Source: JALZDI01 sp965653225 (GTDB lineage: Bacteria > Actinomycetota > Actinomycetes > Propionibacteriales > Nocardioidaceae). Taken from it: 49,643 bases of DNA. The position numbers and the translations under genes are program-made. Of the stretch, positions 7,774-15,842 are shown one piece after another. The stretch spans positions 1-49,643 of the forward strand of contig CBFGZI010000009.1 of the NCBI GenBank assembly GCA_965653225.1, read 5' to 3'. The notes below the pieces were generated by a model that was given only the letters and a program-made list of their open reading frames with translations, did no database searches and had not been told where the DNA came from. Each line of letters begins with the position of its first letter. The stretch's first letter is position 1.

Positions 7774-8493
7774 ATGGACAACTCTAGCGGAGTCGGCGTT
7801 CTTGACAAGGCCGCGGTCGTCCTGGCCGCTCTGGAGTCGGGCCCGGCCACCCTCGCGTCGCTGGTCCAGTCGACCGGGCTGGCACGTCCGACCGCGCACC
7901 GGCTGGCGGTCGCGCTGGAGCACCACCGCTTGGTCGCGCGCGACATGCAGGGCCGGTTCATGCTGGGTCCGCGCCTGGGCGAGCTCGCCTCCGCAGCCGG
8001 AGAGGACCGCCTGCTGGCCGCCGCCGGCCCGGTGCTCGCACGGCTTCGCGACATCACCGGCGAGTCAGCACAGCTGTTCCGTCGTCAGGGCGAGGCGCGG
8101 GTCTGCGTCGCCGCCGCAGAACGGCCGTCGGGGCTGCGCGACACCATCCCGGTCGGCAGCCAGCTGACCATGCAGGCCGGGTCGGCGGCGCAGATCCTGC
8201 TGGCGTGGGAGGACCCCGACCGGCTGCACCGGGGCCTGCAGGACGCCGCGTTCTCCGCCGCCGCGCTGTCGGCGATCCGCCGCCGCGGTTGGGCGCAGAG
8301 CGTCGGGGAACGCGAGGCCGGCGTCGCGTCGGTGTCGGCGCCCGTGCGCTCCCCCTCCGGCAAGGTGATCGCGGCCGTGTCGGTGTCCGGCCCGCTCGAG
8401 CGGCTGAGCCGCCAGCCCGGTCGCATGCACGCTCCTGCGGTCATGGCCGCCGCCGAGCGGCTCAGCGAGTCCCTGCGCCGATCCGGAGACTGA
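7774..8493 (+). CDS. IclR family transcriptional regulator of leucine genes (LtbR/NdgR-like)
   Basis: A 239-residue DNA-binding protein. The N-terminal winged helix (about 10-65) includes ATLASLVQSTGLARPTAHRLAVALEHHRLVAR; the C-terminal effector domain includes GSQLTMQAGSAAQILLAW and SVSAPVRSPSGKVIAAVSVSGP. An IclR protein divergent from leuCD is the conserved arrangement of the actinobacterial LtbR/NdgR/AreB group, which controls leucine and other amino acid genes; assignment rests on that context. ATG at 7774 has no ribosome site, and CAGTAT ends 6 nt upstream, so it may be leaderless. Confidence 0.9.
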   Translation: MDNSSGVGVLDKAAVVLAALESGPATLASLVQSTGLARPTAHRLAVALEHHRLVARDMQGRFMLGPRLGELASAAGEDRLLAAAGPVLARLRDITGESAQLFRRQGEARVCVAAAERPSGLRDTIPVGSQLTMQAGSAAQILLAWEDPDRLHRGLQDAAFSAAALSAIRRRGWAQSVGEREAGVASVSAPVRSPSGKVIAAVSVSGPLERLSRQPGRMHAPAVMAAAERLSESLRRSGD

Positions 8494-8625
8494 CGCCTTC
8501 TCGCCCTCGCCCGACCCGACCCCGGCACACACGGGCTGCGTCAAACGGGTCGGCGTCAATGGGTCGGCCGTGCCATGCCGTAACCCCCGCCCTGGGGCGT
8601 ACCAATGGAGATGAGGGCGAAAGGT

Positions 8626-8670
8626 TGAGTCCTCAAAGTGTGAGTGCTCAAAGGGTGAGCGCTCAAGAGT
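8626..8670. repeat. three 15-bp iterons upstream of the kinase/glycosyltransferase cluster
   Basis: TGAGTCCTCAAAGTG, TGAGTGCTCAAAGGG and TGAGCGCTCAAGAGT follow head to tail at 8626, 8641 and 8656. Each starts with a near-palindrome TGAGNNCTCA; the third is perfect. They lie in the 305-base gap before the first gene of the cluster and look like binding sites for a multimeric regulator. The rest of the gap (8494-8625, 8671-8798) has no gene that I can see. Confidence 0.65.
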
Positions 8671-8798
8671 ATTCGGGAGCTGCTTGGACCGGGTTTAGCG
8701 CATCGTCTTCCTGCGGAGGGGGCTGAAAACGCGTCCGCAGCGGGGTCCACCAGAGGGGGGAGGACCCCAACGACCGCGTGTCCGATCGGGGTCACGCG

Positions 8799-9806
8799 AT
8801 GGTACGGATTTTAGTAACGGGAGCCGGGGGCTTCATCGGCAGCCATCTGTGCGAGGCGCTGTTGAAGCGGGGATGCGTCGTACGCGCAGTCGACGCGTTC
8901 ACAGGTTCGTATGCCCCCGAACGCAAGCGCCGGAACCTCGCGGGACCCCTCGCACACCCCTCGTTCGAGATGGTCGAACACGACCTGCTCACCCTGTCAC
9001 TGCCTGAGCTGCTCGACGGTGTGGACGCGGTCGCGCACCTGGCCGGAGAGCCCGGTGTTCCCGGCTCCTGGGGCACGGCCTTCGAGCGCTACCTCCATCG
9101 CAACGTCCTGGCGACGCAGCGCATGCTCGAGGCCGCGTGCTCGGCGGGTGTCGCGAGGTTCGTGTACGCGTCGAGCTCGTCGGTGTACGGGACCGCGCTG
9201 TACGCGACCGACGGCGACAGGACCCTGCGGCCCACGAGTCCGTACGGCGTCAGCAAGCTCGCCGCCGAGGCCCTCGTCGGCGCCTACGCGCACACCCGTG
9301 GCCTGAGCGCCGTCTCGCTGCGGTACTTCTCCGTCTACGGCCCGCGTCAGCGTCCGGACATGGCGGCACACCGGTTCATCGAGGCCATGCTCGACGAGCG
9401 ACCGATCACCGTGTTCGGGGACGGCGGGCAGGAACGCGACTTCACCTACGTCGCCGATGTCGTCGACGCGACGGTACGGGCGACGTTCGCGGACCTACCG
9501 CCCGGTCTGACGCTCGACGTCGCGAGCGGATGGCCGGTGGACGTGAACACACTGATCCATCACCTGCGCGAGGCCGTCGGAACCGGCGACGCGTCCGTGC
9601 GGTGGCGGGCGGAGCGCCCCGGTGACGTGGCCCGGACCGCGGGCAGGATCCGCGCGACGCAGAAGTGGCTCGGCTGGTCGCCTGCCACCGACCTCACCAG
9701 CGGCCTCAGGCACCAGGTCGGCTGGCACCGGCAGCAGCGGCGCACGACGACGGCGGGCTCGGGCGCGGGAGCGGCGCTCGCCGCGGATGCGGGAGTCCGG
9801 CGATGA
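8799..9806 (+). CDS. NAD-dependent epimerase/dehydratase
   Basis: A 335-residue extended short-chain dehydrogenase that modifies a nucleotide sugar (UDP-glucose 4-epimerase-like). It has the NAD motif ILVTGAGGFIGSHL at the N-terminus, VYASSSSVYG, the catalytic YGVSK (Tyr and Lys of YxxxK) and RYFSVYGPRQRPDMA, followed by FGDGGQERDFTYVADVV. It is gene 1 of the cluster; its stop overlaps the next start (ATGA). ATG at 8799 starts directly at the dinucleotide fold. A GTG at 8778, nearer to a GGGGGGAGG at 8753-8762, is a real alternative. The exact sugar is unknown. Confidence 0.9.
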   Translation: MVRILVTGAGGFIGSHLCEALLKRGCVVRAVDAFTGSYAPERKRRNLAGPLAHPSFEMVEHDLLTLSLPELLDGVDAVAHLAGEPGVPGSWGTAFERYLHRNVLATQRMLEAACSAGVARFVYASSSSVYGTALYATDGDRTLRPTSPYGVSKLAAEALVGAYAHTRGLSAVSLRYFSVYGPRQRPDMAAHRFIEAMLDERPITVFGDGGQERDFTYVADVVDATVRATFADLPPGLTLDVASGWPVDVNTLIHHLREAVGTGDASVRWRAERPGDVARTAGRIRATQKWLGWSPATDLTSGLRHQVGWHRQQRRTTTAGSGAGAALAADAGVRR

Positions 9807-11041
9807 GCGCGAACGGCGGCGGACCGCGACTACTGATCTACTCTCAGGACGGGCTTGGGCTGGGGCACCTTCGGCGTACGACGCTGCTGGCGACGGAGGT
9901 GCTCCGTGCCCGGCCCGGGGCGACGGTGCTGACGATCTCGGACTCGCCGCTCGGTGAGTTCTTCTCGCCGGCGCCGGGGCACGACTACCTGAAGCTGCCC
10001 TCGATCCGGAAGGTGCGTCCCGGTGAGTGGTCCCCGGTGCGGCTGCCGATGCCGTTCGACGACGTGCTCGCACTCCGGCGGCAGATCATCCGCACGGCCG
10101 CGTTGAGCTTCGCGCCCGACGTGTTCCTCGTCGACCACATGCCGCACGGCGCGATGGGCGAGCTGGTACCGACGCTGCGCGCCCTGGAGCTCAAGCCGGT
10201 GCGCATGGTGCTGGGTCTGCGCGACATCCTGGACGCGCCCGCGACCATCCGGCGGCGCTGGCGGCTCGAGGGCGCGTTCGAGGCGGTCACGCGTCACTAC
10301 GACGACGTGCTGGTCTACGGGTCGCGCGACGTGTTCGACGTCGCGGGCCAGTACGGGTGGCCGGAGGAGCTCACCCGCCGGCTTCGCTACTGCGGCTACA
10401 TCTGCGCGCCGCGACCCGCCGCGAGCGCGCCGGGCCTGCGCGCGCGCCTCGACGGTGACGGGACGGGGGCGCTCGTCGTCGCCATGGCCGGGGGTGGTGC
10501 AGACGCATACCGGCTCTTCGACATGCTGCTGCGGGCCGTTCCAGCGGTGCTGTCCGAACGTCGCTGCACCGTGGTGGTGGTCACCGGCCCGTTCCTGCCC
10601 GAGCACCAGTGGCAGGACCTGAAGAGCCGCGCAGACGGACTTCCGGTGCGCCTGCTCCGGACCGTCGACGACTCGTTGGGTTGTCTGGCGGCCGCAGACC
10701 TCGTCGTTGCCATGGCCGGGTACAACACGACGGCCGAGATCCTCAGCGTCGGTTGCCCGGCGCTGCTGGTGCCACGGGCCGGACCCAGCGCGGAGCAGCA
10801 GATGCGGGCGAGCAGGTTCGCCGCCCGCGGCTGGGTGCGGTGGCTGCCTCCGGCGTCGCTGTCTCCCGAGACGCTTGCCCACGAGATGACCACCGCGCTG
10901 GCCAACGGGGCTGTGTCGGTGTCAGTTCCCCCGGACCTGTCGGGACGGCTGCGGGCCGCGCAGCACGTGCTCGCGGTGGCCGACGGCGAGCAGCGGCCGG
11001 CACTGGTCGCCGTTCCCGGCTCGTCCCCGGTGCGGGGGTGA
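9803..11041 (+). CDS. MurG-like GT-B glycosyltransferase
   Basis: A 412-residue protein of the predicted glycosyltransferase group related to family 28. The N-terminal domain has YSQDGLGLGHLRRTTLLATEV, a Gly/His loop typical of this group, and FLVDHMPHGAMGEL. The C-terminal donor-binding domain has LVVAMAGYNTTAEILSVGCPALLVPR and QQMRASRFAARGW. It should use an activated sugar donor in the cytosol or on the inner membrane face. ATG at 9803 overlaps the epimerase stop by 4 bases. Acceptor and donor cannot be read from the sequence. Confidence 0.82.
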   Translation: MSANGGGPRLLIYSQDGLGLGHLRRTTLLATEVLRARPGATVLTISDSPLGEFFSPAPGHDYLKLPSIRKVRPGEWSPVRLPMPFDDVLALRRQIIRTAALSFAPDVFLVDHMPHGAMGELVPTLRALELKPVRMVLGLRDILDAPATIRRRWRLEGAFEAVTRHYDDVLVYGSRDVFDVAGQYGWPEELTRRLRYCGYICAPRPAASAPGLRARLDGDGTGALVVAMAGGGADAYRLFDMLLRAVPAVLSERRCTVVVVTGPFLPEHQWQDLKSRADGLPVRLLRTVDDSLGCLAAADLVVAMAGYNTTAEILSVGCPALLVPRAGPSAEQQMRASRFAARGWVRWLPPASLSPETLAHEMTTALANGAVSVSVPPDLSGRLRAAQHVLAVADGEQRPALVAVPGSSPVRG

Positions 11042-11044
11042 GAC

Positions 11045-12400
11045 GTGGCCGTTGGTCCAGCCGTGCACACCCTCCCCGGGATGGATCAGCTCGACGAGGT
11101 GCTGTCGGGGCATCTCGGCGCCCGCGCGGTACGCGGCGTCGTGCTGCATCCCGTCCATTACGGGTTGGCACCGCTGCTCGACGAGCACCTGCCACACCTG
11201 CCACGTGGACATGCCTGGCACCTGCGGCTCGTCCGCAGCAAGTACAAGCCAGGTCGCGACCTGACGGCGTACTACGCCGTCACGACGCAGCACGCGCCCG
11301 GCGAACGACATCTCGCAGTCACCTGGCATGGCAACGGAGCGGAGCTCGCCCCCGGGGCGCCGAGGTCGTACGCGCCCGTGACGGTCCTCGCCTACCCGTC
11401 CGACCCGACCATGCCCGCCCTGACGCGGCTGAGCGACGGCGCCTACCTCGCGTCGCTTGCCGCGTCGTTGGGCGGTTCACCGGGAGCGTCACCGGGCGGT
11501 ACCGCGGATGCCGCAGCAGGTCCGCTGCAGGTCCGGGTGCTCCGGTACCGCCCGGGACATCGCCACGTGCTGCACGCCCGTGACCCCGCCGCTGGCCGTG
11601 CGCTGGTCGTCAAGACCGAGCGGCACGGCTCCGGCGCGCGAGCCGTCCGGATCGCCCAGCTGCATGGACCCGGACTCGCGCGTCGCTGTCCAGGGGCGGG
11701 GGTCGCGCGACCGATCGGAGTCAGCGTCACCGACGGCGCTTCCTTGTGGCACGAGGTGGCGGGAAGACCCCTGTGGCGGGTGCTGGCCGCGAGCGCGCTG
11801 CATGTGGTCGCGCGTGTCGGCGGCGCCCTGCGGGTGCTGCACGACAGCGACCAGTCGCACGCCTCCGCCAACGCAGGAGACGACGGCGCCGGGCTCCCGC
11901 GCTGCCGCGACGCAGAGGAGCACGTCGCGCTCACTCTTCGCGCGGGCGAGCCCGTGCGTGCACTACTGCCGGCGGTCGGCAGGACCTACGACGACCTGGC
12001 CGGCCGCCTCGCGGAACGGCTCGACCGTATGCGGGACGGTTCGTCCGCACTCGCTCACGGCGACCTCAAGTGCGACCACATCTTCGTCGACGGCAACCGG
12101 CTCCGCCTGATCGACCTCGACCGTGCCGGCTGCGGTGACCCGGCACTGGACCTGGGTGCTCTCATGGCCGACCTGCGCTGGTGGTACCCCGACCAGGCAG
12201 GCGCGTTCGCCCTCGCGCTGCGTGCGGGGTACGGCCGGTGCGAGGCAGCGCGGTGGACGCGTGCCGAGACGCTGGCCACGCTGTTCCAGCTCCGGTTCGC
12301 CGCGCGACGGTGTGCCGTGCACGACCCCGAGTGGGAGCCCAAGGTGCGCGCCGGAGTCGCCGCGGCCCTCGGCTCTGCCCGAGAGCGGGGGCTGCGATGA
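11045..12400 (+). CDS. APH-fold phosphotransferase (kinase-like protein 1 of the cluster)
   Basis: A 451-residue aminoglycoside-phosphotransferase/choline-kinase-fold protein. A degenerate N-lobe repeat (KYKPGRDLTAYYAV, 67-79) without the ATP lysine is followed by a LPxL-type linker, then a second N-lobe VLRYRPGHRHVLHA with Lys190 (LVVKTE). The catalytic loop is HGDLKCDH (His338, Asp340; His345 where Asn is usual) and the metal-binding strand is LIDLDRAGCGDPALDLG. GTG at 11045 follows a GGGGTGA ribosome site, three bases after the previous stop. Small-molecule kinase activity is plausible; no reason to call it antibiotic resistance. Confidence 0.85.
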   Translation: MAVGPAVHTLPGMDQLDEVLSGHLGARAVRGVVLHPVHYGLAPLLDEHLPHLPRGHAWHLRLVRSKYKPGRDLTAYYAVTTQHAPGERHLAVTWHGNGAELAPGAPRSYAPVTVLAYPSDPTMPALTRLSDGAYLASLAASLGGSPGASPGGTADAAAGPLQVRVLRYRPGHRHVLHARDPAAGRALVVKTERHGSGARAVRIAQLHGPGLARRCPGAGVARPIGVSVTDGASLWHEVAGRPLWRVLAASALHVVARVGGALRVLHDSDQSHASANAGDDGAGLPRCRDAEEHVALTLRAGEPVRALLPAVGRTYDDLAGRLAERLDRMRDGSSALAHGDLKCDHIFVDGNRLRLIDLDRAGCGDPALDLGALMADLRWWYPDQAGAFALALRAGYGRCEAARWTRAETLATLFQLRFAARRCAVHDPEWEPKVRAGVAAALGSARERGLR

Positions 12401-14583
12401 CCGGCCTCTCTCACGAGCTGCTACCGGCGCCGTGGCTGGCCCGTGTCGACCCGATGCTGGCCGTGCTGCCGCGGGCGCTGCCGCCGGCGGCGACCGAACC
12501 ACACCTGCACGACGCCTGCTGGGACCCCGGGCAGCGGTGCCGCCTGGCCTACCGGCTTGCGTCGTCGCCGTCCTCGTCGTTCGCGTTCCTCGCGGTGGAA
12601 CTGATGCCCGACGGCTGGCGGCGTCACGGCTACCGCCACGACCCGGGGCTGCCCGGCCTCGCGGCCGCCAGCGACCCGGTCCGGGCGGCCGCGTGGCTGG
12701 AGCAGTCGACAGGTCACGCGATCCATGGCTGCCGGGTCGAGCCGGTGCGGTACCGGCCGGGCGAGCGATGCGTGCTGCGGTACGACGTCGGCACCGGCGC
12801 GTCGGTGACGACCATGTACGCGAAGGTGGTGCGTCCCGACCTGTTCGCCCCGCAGTGCCGGGTCGCCACCGGCCTGGCGTCGTCACCGGTCCGCGGCCAT
12901 GTTCCCGAGGTCGTGGGCGTATGGGCCGACGCCCAGGCCCTGGTGACCCGGGCGGTACCGGGCCGCACTCTCGGGCACGCACTCGCTGACGTCGACCTGT
13001 CGGCCGCCGAACGCGACGCCTGCGCGTTCGCGCTCGGTGGCCTGCTGGCCTCGTTCCACGCACAGCCCGACGTCGCCACGGCACGATGGACGAGGCAGGA
13101 CCAGATGGACCAGCTGGAGCACCTGCTTCCGGCAGCACAGCTGGTCGACCCCGATCTCGGCAGCCGGCTTCGTCAGATCCTGGGGGACCTCCGCGGTCTT
13201 GTCACCGACGCGGAGCCCGAGGTGCTGTGCCACGGCTCGGTGCGGCCCGGGCAGGTGATGGTCACCCCGGAAGGCGCCCTGGTGATGGTTGACCTCGACG
13301 GTGCCTGCCGCTGCGGTGCGGCACGAGACCTCGGCAACGTGCTCGCCCACCTCACCTGGCAGTGCCTGCTGCAGCCGGAGAACGCGTCGGCCATCACGGC
13401 GGCCGAACGAGCGCTGCTGTGCGGCTACCAGTGCCGGGCGGGGCCGGTGGACGCGCAGGCACTGCGCTGGTGGCGGGCCGCCGCGGTGGTCCAGGTGGCG
13501 GCACGTCGGTACCGGCGGCTCGAAAGCACGCACTGGCCGCTCGTGCACTGGCTCGCCGACTCCGCCGAGGGCGCGGTCGAGGGGATGCACAGGACCGGGG
13601 ACGTACCTCGCCCGGCGGATCCGATGAGCGCGCCGCAGATGTCGGAGGTGCTGCACGAGCAGGTGCCGCTGCTGACCGACGACCACGGCGGACTGGAGGT
13701 GCACGCCGCGACCGCACTGCCGAGTGCACCGGGACGCCGCCGTGTCATCGGCTACGAGATCGACGTCACCGGTGATGGTGCGGGCGACCGCGGTCACCAC
13801 GTCACGGTCTTCGGCAAGGTGTTCACCGAGCCGCGCAGAGCCAGGCTGCTCTACGACCATATGTGCCTGTTGCACTACGGGCCCTTCCACGACGGCGCAC
13901 TGCGCGTACCCGAGCCCGTCGCGCTGCTCCCGGAGCAGCGCATGGTGCTCTATCGCGGCTGCGATGGTGTGCCGCTCGACCGTCTTCCCCCGCAGCTGCT
14001 CACCGACGGCATCACCGGAGCGGCTCGCTGGCTGGCGCGGCTGCACTCCTGCGGCGTGCACCTGCCTCGTCGCCTCTCCCTCGACGACGAGGTCCGGACA
14101 TGCCGCACGTGGGCGGCGGTGATCGGGCGGGTGTGCCCGGACCTCGCGGACCGTGCCGACCGGCTCGCGGATGCGTGGGAGGAGTCGGTGCGCAGCATCG
14201 ACACCGACACGTGGGTGCCGATCCACAAGGACTTCCACCCCGCGCACGTGCTCGTCGGCACCGGGATATGCGTCGTCGACCTCGACGAGGCGCGTGAGGG
14301 GGACGCCGCGTTCGACGTCGCGCACTTCTGCGAGTACCTGCAGCTGGTCGACTCCGACCGCATGGACACCACGGGTCTGCTGGACCTCTTCATGCGCGAG
14401 TACGCCGAGACGACGGGTTGGCTCGACCACGGCGCGTACGCGGTCTTCCGCGGCTACACGTCCCTGAAGATCGCGCGCCAGTGGGCGACCGCCAGCGGAC
14501 CATGCCGGGGCGCCTCACCGACGCAGCGGCTCAACGGCACGGATCGTGCCCTGGCCGAGGCGGAGCGATGGCTGGCCGCGTGA
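12397..14583 (+). CDS. double APH-fold protein with one pseudo-kinase and one intact kinase domain
   Basis: A 728-residue fusion. Residues 38-75 are a degenerate N-lobe (CWDPGQRCRLAYRL) and 115-145 a second N-lobe (VRYRPGERCVLRYDV) with Lys143. The first C-lobe loop is CHGSVRPGQ (279-286): Ser281 replaces the catalytic Asp and Gln286 the Asn. Residues 440-475 form a third N-lobe (SAPGRRRVIGYEIDV, Lys474), and the second C-lobe loop is HKDFHPAH (His610, Asp612, His617) with VVDLDEA following. The first half should therefore be inactive or regulatory and the second may be active. ATG at 12397 overlaps the previous stop. Confidence 0.85.
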   Translation: MTGLSHELLPAPWLARVDPMLAVLPRALPPAATEPHLHDACWDPGQRCRLAYRLASSPSSSFAFLAVELMPDGWRRHGYRHDPGLPGLAAASDPVRAAAWLEQSTGHAIHGCRVEPVRYRPGERCVLRYDVGTGASVTTMYAKVVRPDLFAPQCRVATGLASSPVRGHVPEVVGVWADAQALVTRAVPGRTLGHALADVDLSAAERDACAFALGGLLASFHAQPDVATARWTRQDQMDQLEHLLPAAQLVDPDLGSRLRQILGDLRGLVTDAEPEVLCHGSVRPGQVMVTPEGALVMVDLDGACRCGAARDLGNVLAHLTWQCLLQPENASAITAAERALLCGYQCRAGPVDAQALRWWRAAAVVQVAARRYRRLESTHWPLVHWLADSAEGAVEGMHRTGDVPRPADPMSAPQMSEVLHEQVPLLTDDHGGLEVHAATALPSAPGRRRVIGYEIDVTGDGAGDRGHHVTVFGKVFTEPRRARLLYDHMCLLHYGPFHDGALRVPEPVALLPEQRMVLYRGCDGVPLDRLPPQLLTDGITGAARWLARLHSCGVHLPRRLSLDDEVRTCRTWAAVIGRVCPDLADRADRLADAWEESVRSIDTDTWVPIHKDFHPAHVLVGTGICVVDLDEAREGDAAFDVAHFCEYLQLVDSDRMDTTGLLDLFMREYAETTGWLDHGAYAVFRGYTSLKIARQWATASGPCRGASPTQRLNGTDRALAEAERWLAA

Positions 14584-15842
14584 TCTACATCGTGCGCAGC
14601 TGGCCGCGGCTGTCGCAGACGTTCGTGCTCGACGAGGTGCTCGCCCTCGAACGGCGACACGTGGACCTGGCCCTGTTCAGCCTCGTCCACTCCGGCGAGG
14701 AGGTCGTGCAGCCCGAGGTCTGTGACGTCAAGTCGCCGGTCACCTTCCTGTCGGACCGCGGCCGGCGTGTGCACCAACGGGTGCGCAGGCACCTGGCCGT
14801 TCTGGCAGAGCACCCGTGGAGGTACTGCCGCACGCTGCTGTTCTGCCTTCGACGGCCGCGCCTGGCCGACGGCTACCACGGCTGCTCGGTCGCGGGTTGT
14901 CTCTCGCACGCCGTGGAGGTGGCCCGCACCCTGCGCGAGATGCGACGCGCCGGGCACGAACCCGTGCACGTGCACGCGCACTTCGCGCACGACCCCACCC
15001 TGGTCGCACTGCTGGTGGCGCGGCTCACCGGTCTGCCCTTCACCTTCACCGCGCACGCGCGAGACCTGCTGCAGATCCCTCCGCGCAGCCTGCGGACGCG
15101 GGCGGCCGAGGCATCGGCACTGGTGACGTGCTGCCAGGCCAACGCCGACTACATCGCCGCGGTCGTCCCGGCCCGGCAGTGTCCGCCGGTGCTCGTGGTG
15201 CACCACGGAGTGGACCTCGGGCGGTTCCTTCCGGTGCCACACCGCGCGGACCCGGGGGTCCCGGTGCTGCTGTCGGTGGGGCGGCTGGTGGAGAAGAAGG
15301 GCTACGCCGACCTGCTCGAGGCGCTGGCGCTGCTGGCCGCGGCGGGTGTCCCGTTCCACTGCCGCCTCTACGGGGACGGCCCGCTGCACACGAGCCTCGT
15401 GGCCCTGCGGGACGGGCTCGGGCTGAGCGACCGCGTGACCATGGCGGGCGCGGCGGACCGTGAGGGCATACGCGCCGCGCTCGGCAGTGCAGACGTCTTC
15501 GTGCTCACGCCCGTCACGACCAGCGACGGTGACCGCGACGGCATCCCGAACGTCCTGGTCGAGGCGATGGCGTGCGGCCTGCCCGTCGTCACGACGTCGG
15601 CCGGCGGCATCACCGAGCTGGTCCGGCACGACGAGTCGGGGCTGGTGGTCGCGCCCGGCGACGTCGAGGCGATCGCCGGCGCGCTTCGCGCGGTGCTCGA
15701 GAGTGACGCACTGCGGCTCCGCCTCGCGACAACCGCCCGCCGCGGCGTCGAGCGCGACTTCGACCTGAACGCCGCGGCCGGCGCCCTCGAGGCCCTGTTC
15801 CCCCGGACCGTCGCACACGGCGCGGAGGTGGCGGTCGGATGA
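14568..15842 (+). CDS. GT4-type glycosyltransferase
   Basis: A 424-residue GT-B retaining glycosyltransferase. The N-terminal acceptor domain starts with YIVRSWPRLSQTFVLDEVLAL, a segment common in exopolysaccharide transferases, then VHVHAHFAHDPT. The C-terminal donor domain has LLSVGRLVEKKGYADLLEAL, RLYGDGPL and the E-x7-E region DGIPNVLVEAMACGLPVVTT. ATG at 14568 overlaps the upstream gene by 16 bases and has GAGG 7 nt upstream; GTG at 14580, with a 4-base overlap, is the alternative. The ABC exporter follows with an ATGA overlap, suggesting that the product is made and passed out. Confidence 0.9.
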   Translation: MAGRVIYIVRSWPRLSQTFVLDEVLALERRHVDLALFSLVHSGEEVVQPEVCDVKSPVTFLSDRGRRVHQRVRRHLAVLAEHPWRYCRTLLFCLRRPRLADGYHGCSVAGCLSHAVEVARTLREMRRAGHEPVHVHAHFAHDPTLVALLVARLTGLPFTFTAHARDLLQIPPRSLRTRAAEASALVTCCQANADYIAAVVPARQCPPVLVVHHGVDLGRFLPVPHRADPGVPVLLSVGRLVEKKGYADLLEALALLAAAGVPFHCRLYGDGPLHTSLVALRDGLGLSDRVTMAGAADREGIRAALGSADVFVLTPVTTSDGDRDGIPNVLVEAMACGLPVVTTSAGGITELVRHDESGLVVAPGDVEAIAGALRAVLESDALRLRLATTARRGVERDFDLNAAAGALEALFPRTVAHGAEVAVG

